From the NCBI RefSeq assembly GCF_001742165.1, contig NZ_CP016442.1, forward strand, positions 992,001 to 1,056,000: DNA of 64,000 bases, in the 5' to 3' direction. Positions 44,425 to 55,301 of the stretch are shown here, piece after piece. Both the position numbers and the translations under genes were made by a program. The notes beneath the pieces are model-generated. The model did not search any database and was not told the origin of the DNA. It worked only from the letters and a program-made list of their open reading frames with translations. Origin of the DNA: Burkholderia stabilis. Its GTDB lineage: Bacteria; Pseudomonadota; Gammaproteobacteria; Burkholderiales; Burkholderiaceae. How positions within the stretch are numbered: the first letter of the stretch is position 1; each line of letters begins with the position of its first letter.

Positions 44425-46784
44425 TCCACCGCCTGCAGTTTCGCGACCGCGAGCGCGAGCCACTTCTCGCCGTGCCGCTTGAACTTCACCTGCGCCTTCG
44501 CATCGGCGCCGTTGCCTTCGAGCGCGGTCACCGTGCCTTCGCCGAACTTCGTATGGAACACCTGCTGGCCGACCCGGAAGCCGGCGTCGGCCGCGCGCTG
44601 CTTGTCTGCAAATGCGGGCAGCGGCGCGGACACGGCCGCGTCGACGATCTGCTCGCGACTGCCACCGCCCGGCCGCGCGAACCAGTCGCGCCCGTAGCCC
44701 GCATTGTCCGAACGCCCGCCCCAGCGCGAACCGGCTTCGACCTTCGGCGTCAGCCACTTCAGCACGTGCTCCGGCAGTTCGTCGAAGAAGCGCGAGCGCA
44801 CGTTGTAGCGCGTCTGGCCATGCAGCATCCGGCTCTGCGCAAACGACAGGTAGAGCCGCTCCTTCGCGCGCGTGATCGCGACGTACATCAGCCGGCGCTC
44901 TTCCTCGAGGCCGTCCGATTCGAGCACGCTGTTCTCGTGCGGGAACAGCCCTTCTTCGAGGCCCGTGATGAACACGGCCGAGAATTCGAGCCCCTTCGCC
45001 GCGTGCACCGTCATCAGCTGCACGGCGTCCTGCCCGGCCTGCGCCTGGTTGTCGCCGGCCTCCAGCGACGCATGCGACAGGAAACCGGCGAGCGGCGTCA
45101 TCGTGTCGGGGTTCTGCGCGGGATCGGCGAGCGGCGCGGGATCGAGCACCTCGACCGACGCGTCGTCCGTCGCCGCGCCGAGCTCGGGCGCAGCGATCGC
45201 GCCCGCGCGCAGCGGGATCGAGCGGGCCGGCGTGTCGAGCCCGTACCCTTCCTCGCTGACGAACGCGGTCGCCGCGTTCACGAGTTCCTGCAAGTTCTCG
45301 AGACGGTCCTGACCTTCACGCTCGCCCTGGTAGAAATCGGCGAGGCCGCTCGCGCGCACGACGTATTCGACCGTCTCGGGCAGGCTCATCTGCTGCGTCT
45401 CGGCGCGCATCTTCGCGATCAGGTTCGCGAACGCGCCGAGGCTCGTGCCGGCCTTGCCCGTCACGTACGGAATCGCGGCGGCCATCGAGCAGTCGTAGAG
45501 ACGCGCGGCGTCGGCGAGCTGTTCGATCGAGCGCGCGCCGATCCCGCGGGTCGGGAAGTTCACGACGCGCACGAACGCCGTATCGTCGCTCGGGTTGTCG
45601 ATCAGGCGCAGGTATGCGAGCGCGTGCTTCACTTCCTGGCGCTCGAAGAAGCGCAGGCCGCCATACACGCGGTACGGAATGCCCGACGACATCAGCGTGT
45701 GCTCGATCGAGCGCGACTGCGCGTTGCTGCGGTACAGGACGGCCACTTCGCTGCGCGCCATCCCGGTGTTGATCAGCGAGCGGATCTCCTCGACGATCCA
45801 GCCGGCTTCCTGCGAATCGGTGCTGGCCTCGTACACGCGTACCGGCTCGCCGTGGCCGGCGTCGGTGCGCAGGTTCTTGCCGAGGCGGTGCGCATTGTTC
45901 GAGATCAACTGGTTCGCCGCGTCGAGGATGTTGCCGTGCGACCGGTAGTTCTGCTCGAGCTTGATCAGGTTGCGCACGCGGAATTCGTCTTCGAAGTCGC
46001 GCATGTTGCCGACGTTCGCGCCGCGGAACGCGTAGATCGACTGATCGTCGTCGCCGACCGCGAAGATCGCGTTCTGGCCGCCCGCGAGCATCTTGAGCCA
46101 CGCGTACTGCAGCTTGTTGGTGTCCTGGAACTCGTCGACGAGGATGTGCTTGAAGCGCGCCTGATAGTGCGCGCGCAGCGGCGCGTTGTACGCGAGCAGC
46201 TCGTAGCAGCGCAGCAGCAGCTCGGGGAAATCGACGACGCCTTCGCGCTGGCACTGCTGGTCGTACGCCTGGTACAGCTCGACGAACTTGCGGTTGAAGC
46301 TGTCGGTCGCGTCGACCTTGTCGGGGCGCAGCCCCTGCTCCTTCGCGTTGTTGATGAAGTACTGGACGTTCTTCGGCGGATATTTCTCGTCGTCGACGTT
46401 CGCGGCCTTCATCAGCCGCTTGATCGCGGACAACTGGTCGGCCGTGTCGAGGATCTGGAAAGTCTGCGGCAGGCCCGCGTCGCGCCAGTGCGTGCGCAGC
46501 ATCCGGTTGCAGAGGCCGTGGAACGTGCCGATCCACATCCCGCGCGTGTCGATCGGCATCATCGCCGACAGGCGCGCCATCATTTCGCGCGCGGCCTTGT
46601 TCGTGAAGGTGACGGCGAGCACGGTGGGCGGCGACGCGTAACCCTGCTGGATCAGCCACGCGATGCGCGTGATCAGCACGCGGGTCTTGCCGCTGCCCGC
46701 CCCTGCGAGGATCAGCGCCGGTTCGTTCGGCAACGTGACGGCGGCGTATTGTTCGGGGTTCAGATTGGCGAGCAGATCGGGCAT
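44421..46784 (-). CDS. uvrD: DNA helicase II (UvrD/PcrA)
   Basis: The product has 787 residues, a superfamily I 3'-to-5' helicase for nucleotide excision and mismatch repair. Walker A is LAGAGSGKTR (27-35), motif II is ILVDEFQDTNKLQY, motif III is AVGDDDQSIYAFRGA, and motifs V and VI are LMTVHAAKGLEFSAVFITGLEEGLFPH and EERRLMYVAITRAKERL. The C-terminal tail carries the usual PcrA/UvrD Tudor-like domain (FGEGTVTALEGNGADAKAQVKF). The start at ATG 46784 (MPDLLANLNPEQ) is standard. It is coupled to the nucleosidase gene by overlap. Confidence 0.96.
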   Translation of the reverse strand: MPDLLANLNPEQYAAVTLPNEPALILAGAGSGKTRVLITRIAWLIQQGYASPPTVLAVTFTNKAAREMMARLSAMMPIDTRGMWIGTFHGLCNRMLRTHWRDAGLPQTFQILDTADQLSAIKRLMKAANVDDEKYPPKNVQYFINNAKEQGLRPDKVDATDSFNRKFVELYQAYDQQCQREGVVDFPELLLRCYELLAYNAPLRAHYQARFKHILVDEFQDTNKLQYAWLKMLAGGQNAIFAVGDDDQSIYAFRGANVGNMRDFEDEFRVRNLIKLEQNYRSHGNILDAANQLISNNAHRLGKNLRTDAGHGEPVRVYEASTDSQEAGWIVEEIRSLINTGMARSEVAVLYRSNAQSRSIEHTLMSSGIPYRVYGGLRFFERQEVKHALAYLRLIDNPSDDTAFVRVVNFPTRGIGARSIEQLADAARLYDCSMAAAIPYVTGKAGTSLGAFANLIAKMRAETQQMSLPETVEYVVRASGLADFYQGEREGQDRLENLQELVNAATAFVSEEGYGLDTPARSIPLRAGAIAAPELGAATDDASVEVLDPAPLADPAQNPDTMTPLAGFLSHASLEAGDNQAQAGQDAVQLMTVHAAKGLEFSAVFITGLEEGLFPHENSVLESDGLEEERRLMYVAITRAKERLYLSFAQSRMLHGQTRYNVRSRFFDELPEHVLKWLTPKVEAGSRWGGRSDNAGYGRDWFARPGGGSREQIVDAAVSAPLPAFADKQRAADAGFRVGQQVFHTKFGEGTVTALEGNGADAKAQVKFKRHGEKWLALAVAKLQAVE

Positions 46785-46944
46785 GGAGCGGCAGCGGACG
46801 GGCGAGGAAAATGCGGACCCGACATTATAAGTCGGCCGCGCGATGGCGTTCCCGATCCGTTCCGTCGCAGGCCGCGAGCCCGTCGCGGCCGCCTTGCGCC
46901 AGGCCCGCGCCGGCAAGGCGATGGCTGGTCGATGTGCATCCATT

Positions 46945-46950
46945 TATAAT
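46945..46950 (+). promoter_or_regulatory. -10 element of the valS promoter
   Basis: A perfect TATAAT lies 48 bp before the valS start. At 17-bp spacing the -35 is TGGCTG, a weak match. It lies in the uvrD-valS divergent gap; the uvrD promoter was not identified. Confidence 0.4.
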
Positions 46951-46997
46951 TGACGGATTCGGCATCCAATTCACGCATTTTTCGGCAGATTTCCAAC

Positions 46998-49865
46998 ATG
47001 AGCGACAGCACGCTTGCGAAGAGTTTCGAACCCCACACCATCGAAGCCCAATGGGGGCCGGAGTGGGAAAAACGCGGCTATGCCGCCCCGGCGTTCGACC
47101 CGTCGCGCCCCGATTTCGCGATCCAGTTGCCGCCGCCGAACGTGACGGGCACGCTGCACATGGGCCACGCGTTCAACCAGACGATCATGGACGGCCTCGC
47201 CCGCTACCACCGGATGCTCGGCGAGAACACGCTGTGGGTGCCCGGCACCGACCACGCAGGGATCGCCACCCAGATCGTCGTCGAGCGCCAGCTCGACGCG
47301 CAGGGCGTGTCGCGCCACGACCTCGGCCGCGAGAAGTTCGTCGAGCGCGTATGGGAATGGAAGCAGCAGTCCGGTTCGACGATCACGGGCCAGGTGCGCC
47401 GTCTCGGCGCGTCGACCGACTGGTCGCGCGAATACTTCACGATGGACGACAAGATGTCGGCCGCCGTGCGCGACGTGTTCGTCGCCCTCTATGAACAGGG
47501 CCTGATCTACCGCGGCAAGCGCCTCGTCAACTGGGATCCGGTGCTGCTCACCGCCGTGTCGGACCTCGAAGTCGCGAGCGAAGAGGAAAACGGCCACCTG
47601 TGGCACATCCGCTACCCGCTCGTCGACGGCTCGGGCTCGCTGACCGTCGCGACGACACGTCCGGAAACGATGCTCGGCGACGTCGCGCTGATGGTCCATC
47701 CGGAAGACGAACGCTACGCGCACCTGATCGGCAAACTGGTGACGCTGCCGCTGACCGGCCGCGAAATCCCGGTGATCGCCGACGACTACGTCGACCGCGA
47801 GTTCGGCACGGGCGTCGTGAAGGTCACGCCCGCGCACGACTTCAACGACTACCAGGTCGGCCTGCGCCACAAGCTCGCCCCGATCGAGATCCTCACGCTC
47901 GACGCGAAGATCAACGACAACGGCCCCGAGCAGTATCGCGGCCTCGACCGCTTCGACGCGCGCAAGGCGATCGTCGCCGACCTCGACGCGCAAGGGTTCC
48001 TCGACTCCGTGAAGCCGCACAAGCTGATGGTGCCGCGCGGCGACCGCACGGGCGTCGTGATCGAGCCGATGCTGACCGACCAGTGGTTCGTCGCGATGAC
48101 CAAGCCGGCACCGGAAGGCACGTTCCATCCGGGCAAGTCGATCACCGAGGTGTCGCTCGACGTCGTGCGCGACGGCCAGATCAAGTTCGTCCCGGAAAAC
48201 TGGACGACCACCTACTACCAGTGGCTCGAGAACATCCAGGACTGGTGTATTTCTCGCCAGCTGTGGTGGGGCCACCAGATTCCCGCGTGGTACGGCGAGA
48301 ACGGCGAAGTGTTCGTCGCGCGCAACGAGGAAGAGGCGCGCGCGCAAGCCGCCGCGAAGGGTTACGCGGGTGCGCTCAAGCGCGACGAAGACGTGCTCGA
48401 CACGTGGTTCTCGTCGGCGCTCGTGCCGTTCTCGTCGCTCGGCTGGCCGAACGAAACGCCTGAACTGAAGCATTTCCTGCCGTCGTCGGTGCTCGTCACG
48501 GGCTTCGACATCATCTTCTTCTGGGTCGCCCGGATGGTGATGATGACCACGCACTTCACGGGCAAGGTGCCGTTCCATACCGTCTACGTACACGGCCTCG
48601 TGCGCGACGCGGAAGGCCAGAAGATGTCGAAGAGCAAGGGCAACACGCTCGACCCGATCGACATCGTCGACGGCATCGACCTCGAAACGCTGGTCGCGAA
48701 ACGCACGACGGGCCTGATGAATCCGAAGCAGGCCGCGACGATCGAGAAGAAGACGCGCAAGGAATTCCCGGACGGCATCGCCGCGTTCGGCACCGACGCG
48801 CTGCGCTTCACGATGGCGTCGATGGCGACGCTCGGCCGCAACGTGAACTTCGACCTCGCGCGCTGCGAAGGCTATCGCAACTTCTGCAACAAGCTGTGGA
48901 ACGCGACGCGCTTCGTGCTGATGAACTGCGAAGGCCACGATTGCGGCACCGACAAGCCGGAAGTTTGCGGCGCGGGCGACTGCGGCCCCGGCGGCTACCT
49001 CGATTTCTCCGCGGCCGACCGCTGGATCGTGTCGCTGCTGCAGCGCACCGAGGCCGACGTGGCGAAGGGTTTCGCCGATTACCGCTTCGACAACGTCGCG
49101 ACCAGCATCTACAAGTTCGTGTGGGACGAGTACTGCGACTGGTATCTCGAGCTCGCGAAGGTGCAGATCCAGAACGGCACGCCTGAACAGCAGCGCGCCA
49201 CGCGCCGCACGCTGCTGCGCGTGCTCGAAACGGTGCTGCGCCTCGCGCACCCGGTCATCCCGTTCATCACCGAAGCGCTCTGGCAGAAGGTCGCGCCGCT
49301 CGCCGGCCGCTATCCGCAAGGCAAGGCGGAAGGCGAAGCGTCGCTGATGACGCAGGCATATCCGGTCGCGAACCTGGAGAAGATCGACGAGGCGTCCGAG
49401 CAGTGGGCGGCCGACCTGAAGGCGATCGTCGACGCGTGCCGCAACCTGCGCGGCGAGATGAACCTGTCGCCGGCGACGAAGGTGCCGCTGCTCGCGGCCG
49501 GCGATGCCGAGCGCCTGCGCTCGTTCGCGCCGTACGTCCAGGCCCTCGCGCGCCTGTCGGAAGTGCAGATCCTCGCGGACGAAGCCACGCTCGACAAGGA
49601 AGCGCACGGCGCGCCGATCGCGATCGTCGGCCCGAACAAGCTGGTGCTGAAGGTGGAAATCGACGTCGCGGCCGAACGCGAGCGCCTGTCGAAGGAAATC
49701 GCGCGCCTGACGGGCGAGATCGCGAAGTGCAACGCGAAGCTCGGCAACGAGGCATTCGTCGCGAAAGCGCCGCCGGCCGTGGTCGAACAGGAGCAAAAAC
49801 GCGTCGTGGAGTTCCAGAGCACGCTCGAGAAACTGCGCGCGCAGCTCGATCGGTTGCCTGCGTAA
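46998..49865 (+). CDS. valS: valine--tRNA ligase
   Basis: The product has 955 residues, the normal length for bacterial ValRS. The class I HIGH motif is in [18 protein letters not shown]. The CP1 editing domain lies at about 190-350. The KMSKS loop is [16 protein letters not shown]. The anticodon domain follows, and the C-terminal coiled coil ([27 protein letters not shown]) is the hallmark of ValRS. The start was set at ATG 46998. galU follows 87 bp downstream with its own probable promoter. Confidence 0.98.
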   Translation: MSDSTLAKSFEPHTIEAQWGPEWEKRGYAAPAFDPSRPDFAIQLPPPNVTGTLHMGHAFNQTIMDGLARYHRMLGENTLWVPGTDHAGIATQIVVERQLDAQGVSRHDLGREKFVERVWEWKQQSGSTITGQVRRLGASTDWSREYFTMDDKMSAAVRDVFVALYEQGLIYRGKRLVNWDPVLLTAVSDLEVASEEENGHLWHIRYPLVDGSGSLTVATTRPETMLGDVALMVHPEDERYAHLIGKLVTLPLTGREIPVIADDYVDREFGTGVVKVTPAHDFNDYQVGLRHKLAPIEILTLDAKINDNGPEQYRGLDRFDARKAIVADLDAQGFLDSVKPHKLMVPRGDRTGVVIEPMLTDQWFVAMTKPAPEGTFHPGKSITEVSLDVVRDGQIKFVPENWTTTYYQWLENIQDWCISRQLWWGHQIPAWYGENGEVFVARNEEEARAQAAAKGYAGALKRDEDVLDTWFSSALVPFSSLGWPNETPELKHFLPSSVLVTGFDIIFFWVARMVMMTTHFTGKVPFHTVYVHGLVRDAEGQKMSKSKGNTLDPIDIVDGIDLETLVAKRTTGLMNPKQAATIEKKTRKEFPDGIAAFGTDALRFTMASMATLGRNVNFDLARCEGYRNFCNKLWNATRFVLMNCEGHDCGTDKPEVCGAGDCGPGGYLDFSAADRWIVSLLQRTEADVAKGFADYRFDNVATSIYKFVWDEYCDWYLELAKVQIQNGTPEQQRATRRTLLRVLETVLRLAHPVIPFITEALWQKVAPLAGRYPQGKAEGEASLMTQAYPVANLEKIDEASEQWAADLKAIVDACRNLRGEMNLSPATKVPLLAAGDAERLRSFAPYVQALARLSEVQILADEATLDKEAHGAPIAIVGPNKLVLKVEIDVAAERERLSKEIARLTGEIAKCNAKLGNEAFVAKAPPAVVEQEQKRVVEFQSTLEKLRAQLDRLPA

Positions 49866-49891
49866 CAAACGGTAAGGTCGTTTGCGTTCAC

Positions 49892-49897
49892 TATAAT
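49892..49897 (+). promoter_or_regulatory. -10 element upstream of galU
   Basis: TATAAT lies 55 bp before the galU start and 27 bp past the valS stop. I see no good -35 at 16-18 bp. It suggests that galU can be transcribed independently. Confidence 0.4.
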
Positions 49898-49952
49898 GGG
49901 GACGTGAACATAGACTGTCTGACAAGTCGATTACAGGAATAAAGGTTCGATC

Positions 49953-50837
49953 ATGTTGAAAGTCACCAAGGCGGTATTCCCCGTTGCCGGCCTCGGCACG
50001 CGGTTCCTGCCGGCAACGAAGGCGAGCCCGAAGGAAATGCTGCCGGTCGTCGACAAGCCGCTGATCCAGTACGCGGTCGAGGAAGCGATCGCCGCGGGCA
50101 TCACCGAAATGATCTTCGTCACCGGGCGCAGCAAGCGCGCGATCGAGGATCACTTCGACAAGTCGTACGAGATCGAGGCGGAACTCGAGGCGCGCGGCAA
50201 GGAAAAGCTGCTCGAGCTGGTGCGCAGCATCAAGCCGAGCCATGTCGACTGCTTCTACGTGCGCCAGCCGGAAGCGCTCGGCCTCGGCCATGCGGTGCTG
50301 TGCGCGGAAAAGCTCGTGGCCGACAACCCGTTCGCGGTGATCCTCGCCGACGACCTGCTCGACGGCAACCCGCCCGTGATGAAGCAGATGGTCAACGTGT
50401 TCGACCACTATCACAGCTCGGTGATCGGTGTCGAAGAGATCCCGCCGTCGGAAACGAAGTCGTACGGGATCGTCGACGGCAAGGAGTGGGAAGAGTCGAT
50501 CGTCAAGATGTCGGCGATCGTCGAGAAGCCGGCGCCGGAAGTCGCGCCGTCGAACCTCGGTGTGGTCGGCCGCTACATCCTGAAGCCGCGGATCTTCGAG
50601 CACCTGCGTGCACTGAAGCCCGGCGCGGGCGGCGAGCTGCAGCTCACCGACGCGATCCAGGCGCTGCTCGCCGACGAGCAGGTGCTGGCCTACAAGTATC
50701 AGGGCACGCGCTACGATTGCGGCAGCAAGCTCGGCTACCTGAAGGCGACGGTCGAATTCGCGCTGCGTCACCCGGAAGTCGGCGCGGATTTCGACACCTA
50801 CCTGCGCACGCGCGACGGCGCGCATCCGGCCGCCTGA
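49953..50837 (+). CDS. galU: UTP--glucose-1-phosphate uridylyltransferase
   Basis: The product has 294 residues. It makes UDP-glucose for LPS core, exopolysaccharide and trehalose synthesis. The nucleotidyltransferase motif is [21 protein letters not shown] at 9-29, with KP in [26 protein letters not shown] holds the metal-binding Asp, and [20 protein letters not shown] is also typical. ATG 49953 has no strong upstream Shine-Dalgarno but fits the family N-terminus. Confidence 0.97.
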   Translation: MLKVTKAVFPVAGLGTRFLPATKASPKEMLPVVDKPLIQYAVEEAIAAGITEMIFVTGRSKRAIEDHFDKSYEIEAELEARGKEKLLELVRSIKPSHVDCFYVRQPEALGLGHAVLCAEKLVADNPFAVILADDLLDGNPPVMKQMVNVFDHYHSSVIGVEEIPPSETKSYGIVDGKEWEESIVKMSAIVEKPAPEVAPSNLGVVGRYILKPRIFEHLRALKPGAGGELQLTDAIQALLADEQVLAYKYQGTRYDCGSKLGYLKATVEFALRHPEVGADFDTYLRTRDGAHPAA

Positions 50838-50889
50838 GCGCGGCAAGGGCTCGCCCCGGCGGGCCCGCCCTCACCTCACCGGCCACCGC

Positions 50890-51504
50890 TCAGCGCGCTG
50901 CGGCCGGCTTCACCGAGACGACGCCCGGCATTGCGCCCGCGTCGTCTTTTTTCGTCTTGACGAGCCAGCCGCCACCGTCGCCGAACGGCACCTTCGCGAG
51001 TGCGCTCTTCACGAGCGCCGGCGCGGCCTGCTGCGCGCCGGGATCACGGTCGCGCAGCGCGGCCGACACGCGGTAGACGTCGGCGCCCGATTTCGCATCG
51101 ACGAAACGCAGCGTCAGCACGTGGCGATACACCTTGCCCATGAACGGCAGCGCGAACGGCGCCGGCCCGTCGACCGTCACGCAGGCGCTGCTCGCGGCAC
51201 CGCACTGGTCGGCGCTCGCCGCAACCGAAGCCGGCTGCGTCGCATACGCGATCGACAGCCGGTAACGCGCGGTCGCGAGCGGCTTCGCGTCGAAGCCGCG
51301 GCGCGCGAGCTCGTCGCGCACGAGGGTCTCGATCTGCCGGTAGTCTGCGTCATTGGCCTGCGCGGCCGTCCGGACGACATCGTAGCCGTGCGCGCCGGAT
51401 GCAAACGCATTCGGCTGCCCGACCGCACTCACGCCGCTCGTCACGCCGGCGCAACCCGTCAACAGCGACGCCGCCAGCGCGGCCGCTGCCCATTCCTTTC
51501 TCAT
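50890..51504 (-). CDS. putative lipoprotein, DUF4136-like
   Basis: The product has 204 residues. The lipoprotein signal MRKEWAAAALAASLLTGCAG gives lipid anchoring at Cys 18. The mature part starts as DUF4136-like proteins do, with a segment such as YRQIETLVRDELARRGFDAKPLATARYRLSIAYAT, followed by beta strands including HVLTLRFVDAKSGADVYRVSAALRDRDPG. The function is unknown. It lies 25 bp downstream of the CHASE2 kinase gene on the same strand, so it may be a fourth member of that operon. Confidence 0.75.
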   Translation of the reverse strand: MRKEWAAAALAASLLTGCAGVTSGVSAVGQPNAFASGAHGYDVVRTAAQANDADYRQIETLVRDELARRGFDAKPLATARYRLSIAYATQPASVAASADQCGAASSACVTVDGPAPFALPFMGKVYRHVLTLRFVDAKSGADVYRVSAALRDRDPGAQQAAPALVKSALAKVPFGDGGGWLVKTKKDDAGAMPGVVSVKPAAAR

Positions 51505-51541
51505 GGCTTTCCCCAAATGCCTGCCGTCGCGCCCGGCCCTG

Positions 51542-53929
51542 TCAGGCGGACGGCTCGTCGATCGCGGGCAGCGACACCGTCACCGCGGTGCCGACACCCA
51601 CTTCGCTGTCGACCGTCACGCTGCCCCCATGGCGCGTGACGACCGTCTTCACGAATGCCATGCCGAGCCCGGAACCCGAGATCTCGGGCCGCTCGCCGGC
51701 ATGGAATCGCTTGAAACGCTCGAACAGATGCCGCTGATCTTCCGGCGCAATGCCGTACCCCTGATCGCGAATCGTACAGAACATCCGTTTCGACGCGTGC
51801 TCGACCGTCAGCGTACACGCGATCACGGTGTCGGACGGACTGTATTTGACCGCGTTGTTCAACAGGTTCACGAATGCGCGCGTGATCAGCGAGCGATCCG
51901 CGCGCACCCAGCACATGTCGGTGCCGACGTCGGTATCGATGCGGATGTGCTTCGCCTGCGCCTGCGGCCACACTTCGTCGCTCGCATCGATCAGCACGTC
52001 GACGAGGCTCGTCGCTTCGAGCTGGTACACCTGCGACTCCGCGCGCGCCAACTGCACGAACTCGTCGGCAAGCGACAGCGCGCGATGCGCATAGCGCTCG
52101 ATCCGCGCGAGCAGCCCGCGCGTCGCGTCGGTCTCGACGCGGTCGCGCTCGATCTCGACGAGCGCGAGAATCGAAGCCTGCGGCGAGCGCATGTCGTGCG
52201 ACAGCAGATGCAGCGCTTCCTCGCGATGCCGCTCGGCCGCGTGCAGCTCGGTCACGTCGACGAGGCCGGCAATCCAGCCCGTCACGCGGCCCTGCGCGTT
52301 CGTACAAGCCGCGTAGCGTAACAGATGGTCGAGCCCGTCACGATCGCGCACCTCGATGCCGCGCGCCATCGCGTCGTGCTCGGCCTCGAGCGTCGGGTCC
52401 AGCACGGCCGGCCAGTGCTCGCGGATCGCCACGTCGTGTTCGGCGTTGCCGTCGACGGTCTTCATGAACGTCAGCTCGCCGAGCGCGGCGCGCAGCGGCC
52501 GCCCTTCCGGCAACGGCAGCGACAGCCGCGACCCGTAGCGCTTCGCCGCGTGGTTCGCGATCAGCACGGTGCCGGCCAGGTCGGTCACGAAGATCGGCTC
52601 GGGCATGCTGTCGAGGCTATCCCACACGAAGCGCTTCATGTCCTGCACGCGCTGCGCGGCTTGCGCCATCAGCGCCATCTGCCGCTCGAGCACGTCGCCG
52701 CCGACGCTGCGCGTGCGCGGCGCCTCGGGCAGCAGGTGCGGCTCGTCGGCGAGCCGCTGCAGCTCGCGGCGCAGGTACGACATCGTCATTTCCAGGCGCC
52801 GCCAGTTCCAGATCGGGTAGACGGCGACCAGCCCGAAGATCGCGGGCGCCGGCGACAGCCAGATGCGCGCCTCGAACAGCAGCGCCAGGCTCGCGACGAC
52901 GGCGAGCGCGGCGAGGCTCAGCGTCAGCAGCAGCGAGCGCCACGGCGACAGCATCAGGAAACCGCCCAGCAGCGCGGCGAGCGGCAGCAGCGATGCGGCG
53001 AACAGCCCCACGCGCGACGCGGGCGAGATCGCGCTGCCGGTCGCCAGCATGTCGAGCACGTTGGCATGGATATACACGCCGGCAAGCGGGCCGAACTCGC
53101 CGGACACGGGCGTCGCGAACCGGTCGTACAGCCCCGACGCCGTCACGCCGACCACGACGATCTTGCCGCGCAGCGCGTCGGGCTTCACACGCCCTTCGAG
53201 CACGTCGACGAACGACAGCGTCGGATAGGCCGGCGTGTTGCGGCTGAACGGGATCAGGTAGCGGCCCTCGCCGGCCGCGTCGCGCGACAGGTCGTGCGCG
53301 TTCGCGCCCGGCGCGCCGCCGACCGGATGCAGCCGGCCGGCCTGGATCGCGCGGTAGACGGGCACCATCAGTTGCGGCCAGCGCACACGTCCGTCGCTTT
53401 CGAACAGCGCGACGCTGCGCACGATGCCGTCGCGATCGACTTCGAGATTGATGTGGCCGAGCCCCGTCGCGCGCGCCGCCAACGCGGCCACCGGCGGATC
53501 GACGCTACGCGAGCCGTCCGCCTGCTCGGGGCTCAGCAGCACCGGCAGGAAGGTCGGTACGTGGCTCATCGCGTCCGCGAACGCGCGATCCTCCGGCGAC
53601 GCTTCGGTGAACAGCACGTCATAGACGACGGCGGCCGGCTGCGCGCGCGCCAGCGTGTCGAGCAGCCGCGCATGCACGTCGCGCGGCCACGGCCAGCGGC
53701 CGAGCGCCGACACGCTCTGGTTGTCGATGTCGACGACGACCACGTCGGGAGACAGCGGCAGGCTGCGCAGCATCAGCAGCCGGTCGTAGATCAGCCCGTC
53801 GACGCTCGACGACAGGCGGCCGAGCGCACACGACAGGATCACCGCGATCCCGAGGCAGCCGATCGCGATCCATTCGATCAGGAAGCGGCGGCCGAGGCGC
53901 CGCCGGGGGGAAACGGAATCCGGTTTCAT
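51542..53929 (-). CDS. CHASE2-domain sensor histidine kinase
   Basis: The product has 795 residues. An N-terminal membrane helix (about 18-38) is followed by a periplasmic CHASE2 domain with DVVVVDIDNQSVSALGRWPWPRDVHARLLD and ALRGKIVVVGVTASGLYDRFATPV. Three membrane helices follow at about 310-375, then a PAS domain with PEPIFVTDLAGTVLIANHAA, then the HisKA box HLLSHDMRSPQASILALVEIE and the HATPase core with LLNNAVKYSP, IRDQGYGI and GSGLGMAFVK. All catalytic motifs look intact. It follows the LysM-FecR gene by ten bases in an operon with an OmpR-type regulator, so the three form one signalling unit. The signal is unknown. Confidence 0.93.
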   Translation of the reverse strand: MKPDSVSPRRRLGRRFLIEWIAIGCLGIAVILSCALGRLSSSVDGLIYDRLLMLRSLPLSPDVVVVDIDNQSVSALGRWPWPRDVHARLLDTLARAQPAAVVYDVLFTEASPEDRAFADAMSHVPTFLPVLLSPEQADGSRSVDPPVAALAARATGLGHINLEVDRDGIVRSVALFESDGRVRWPQLMVPVYRAIQAGRLHPVGGAPGANAHDLSRDAAGEGRYLIPFSRNTPAYPTLSFVDVLEGRVKPDALRGKIVVVGVTASGLYDRFATPVSGEFGPLAGVYIHANVLDMLATGSAISPASRVGLFAASLLPLAALLGGFLMLSPWRSLLLTLSLAALAVVASLALLFEARIWLSPAPAIFGLVAVYPIWNWRRLEMTMSYLRRELQRLADEPHLLPEAPRTRSVGGDVLERQMALMAQAAQRVQDMKRFVWDSLDSMPEPIFVTDLAGTVLIANHAAKRYGSRLSLPLPEGRPLRAALGELTFMKTVDGNAEHDVAIREHWPAVLDPTLEAEHDAMARGIEVRDRDGLDHLLRYAACTNAQGRVTGWIAGLVDVTELHAAERHREEALHLLSHDMRSPQASILALVEIERDRVETDATRGLLARIERYAHRALSLADEFVQLARAESQVYQLEATSLVDVLIDASDEVWPQAQAKHIRIDTDVGTDMCWVRADRSLITRAFVNLLNNAVKYSPSDTVIACTLTVEHASKRMFCTIRDQGYGIAPEDQRHLFERFKRFHAGERPEISGSGLGMAFVKTVVTRHGGSVTVDSEVGVGTAVTVSLPAIDEPSA

Positions 53930-53939
53930 GCGCCGCGGG

Positions 53940-55301
53940 TCAGCGCGACAACGTGAACGCGCTGACCGGACTGGTCTTCTCGTAGAACTTGCCGCCTTCG
54001 AACTCCTCGACGGTCACGGCCCAGAAATAGTCGCCCGGCGGCAGATGCGCGACGGTGATCTTGCGCGCGTGCAGGCCGACCTGATCGACGACCGGCGCGC
54101 TCAGGTCCTTCGAGCGCGACAGCACGAACCGGTAGCGCGCACCCTTGCCCGAACCGTTCGGCGACCAGCGGAACTCGTAACCGCCCGCGCCCGGCGACGC
54201 GCTCGCGTCGAGCCCCATCACGCGGCGCTCGAACGCATAGGTGCGCGGCAGCCCTTCGAGGCCGTTGGCATCGATCGCGGCGACCCGCACGAAGTAATTC
54301 CCGTTCGGTACGTCGCGGAACACCGCGCGCGGCGAATCGGTACGCGTTTCGCGGAACAGGTCGAGCAGCCCCGCGTCGTGCGCGAGTTGCAAGTGGTACG
54401 CATGCGCCTGCGCGAGCGGGGCAAGGTCGAACGCGACGTCGGGCTCGTCCTGCACCTTGTCGGGATGCGCGAGCGCCGGTGCGGGCAGCAGCTCGACCGG
54501 CGCGCCGACCGCGCCCGACGACGTCGAGACGCTGCCGAAGTTCGCATGCACGAGCGTCGGGCTGGCCTGCTGACGGCCGCCCGCGACACCGACCGTGCCG
54601 TCGAGCACTTCGACGCGCGTCGACGCATTGCCGGACGCATCGTAGTTCACGCGAAAGCGCGTGCCGCGCACGCCGGCCACGACCGACGGCGAGCGAATCT
54701 GGAAGCGGTCGTCGCGTTTTTTCAGATGGGTGACTTCGCTGTCGACCGAGCCGCGCGTGAGTTCGAACTCGCGATCGAGCGTGCCGGTCAGCACGGTGCG
54801 GCGCATCGACTTCAGGTCGAGCTGGCTGTCGGGCGGCAGGCTCATGTGCGTGCCATCGGCGAGCTCGAGCGTCACGAAGCCGTTCGCGCCCGTGCGCACG
54901 CGGTCGCCCTCGGCGAGCGTCGCATCGTCCGCGAGCGGCGCATAGGCGCCGCCGGACGCGCGTTCGGCCGTGCCCTGCACCGCAACGACACGCGCGGTCA
55001 GCTTTTCCTTGCGCAGGCGCGCGACCGGCAGCTTCAGCGCGACGCCGGGCTGCAGGTGCTTCGGCGCGGGCACGCCGTTGATCTGCTGGAGCAGTTGCCA
55101 GTCGTCCGCGCCCTGCAGGTAGCGCGCGGCGACGTCGTACAGCGTGTCGCCGGCCTGCGTGCGATAGACGACCATCTTGCCGGCCGCGGCGGGCGGCTGC
55201 GCCACCGCGTGCTGGGCGGTGAACGCAAATGCGACTGCGCACGCCGCGCGCAGCGCGGCCGTACGCAGGTTCGCCGTGCGCTGCGTGATTGCCGCGGTCA
55301 C
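53940..55301 (-). CDS. exported LysM-FecR domain protein of the CHASE2 signalling operon
   Basis: The product has 453 residues from GTG 55301, which overlaps the regulator stop codon (GTGA) and has GGGGAG six bases upstream. An N-terminal signal peptide (RAACAVAFAFTAQHAVAQ) is followed by a LysM domain (VVYRTQAGDTLYDVAARYLQGADDWQLLQQIN), which binds peptidoglycan. Next comes a FecR domain (LAEGDRVRTGANGFVTLELADGTHMSLPPDSQLDL to SVVAGVRGTRFRVNYD). The C-terminus has two or three fibronectin-like repeats such as RFVLSRSKDLSAPVVDQVGLHARKITV. It is probably a periplasmic wall-associated protein that passes a signal to the CHASE2 kinase. Confidence 0.88.
   Translation of the reverse strand: MTAAITQRTANLRTAALRAACAVAFAFTAQHAVAQPPAAAGKMVVYRTQAGDTLYDVAARYLQGADDWQLLQQINGVPAPKHLQPGVALKLPVARLRKEKLTARVVAVQGTAERASGGAYAPLADDATLAEGDRVRTGANGFVTLELADGTHMSLPPDSQLDLKSMRRTVLTGTLDREFELTRGSVDSEVTHLKKRDDRFQIRSPSVVAGVRGTRFRVNYDASGNASTRVEVLDGTVGVAGGRQQASPTLVHANFGSVSTSSGAVGAPVELLPAPALAHPDKVQDEPDVAFDLAPLAQAHAYHLQLAHDAGLLDLFRETRTDSPRAVFRDVPNGNYFVRVAAIDANGLEGLPRTYAFERRVMGLDASASPGAGGYEFRWSPNGSGKGARYRFVLSRSKDLSAPVVDQVGLHARKITVAHLPPGDYFWAVTVEEFEGGKFYEKTSPVSAFTLSR

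Noticed and set aside
46971..50846. A 1291-codon open frame antisense to valS and galU
   Set aside because: It is also a GC-bias shadow of well conserved genes, with no ribosome-binding site or family motif.
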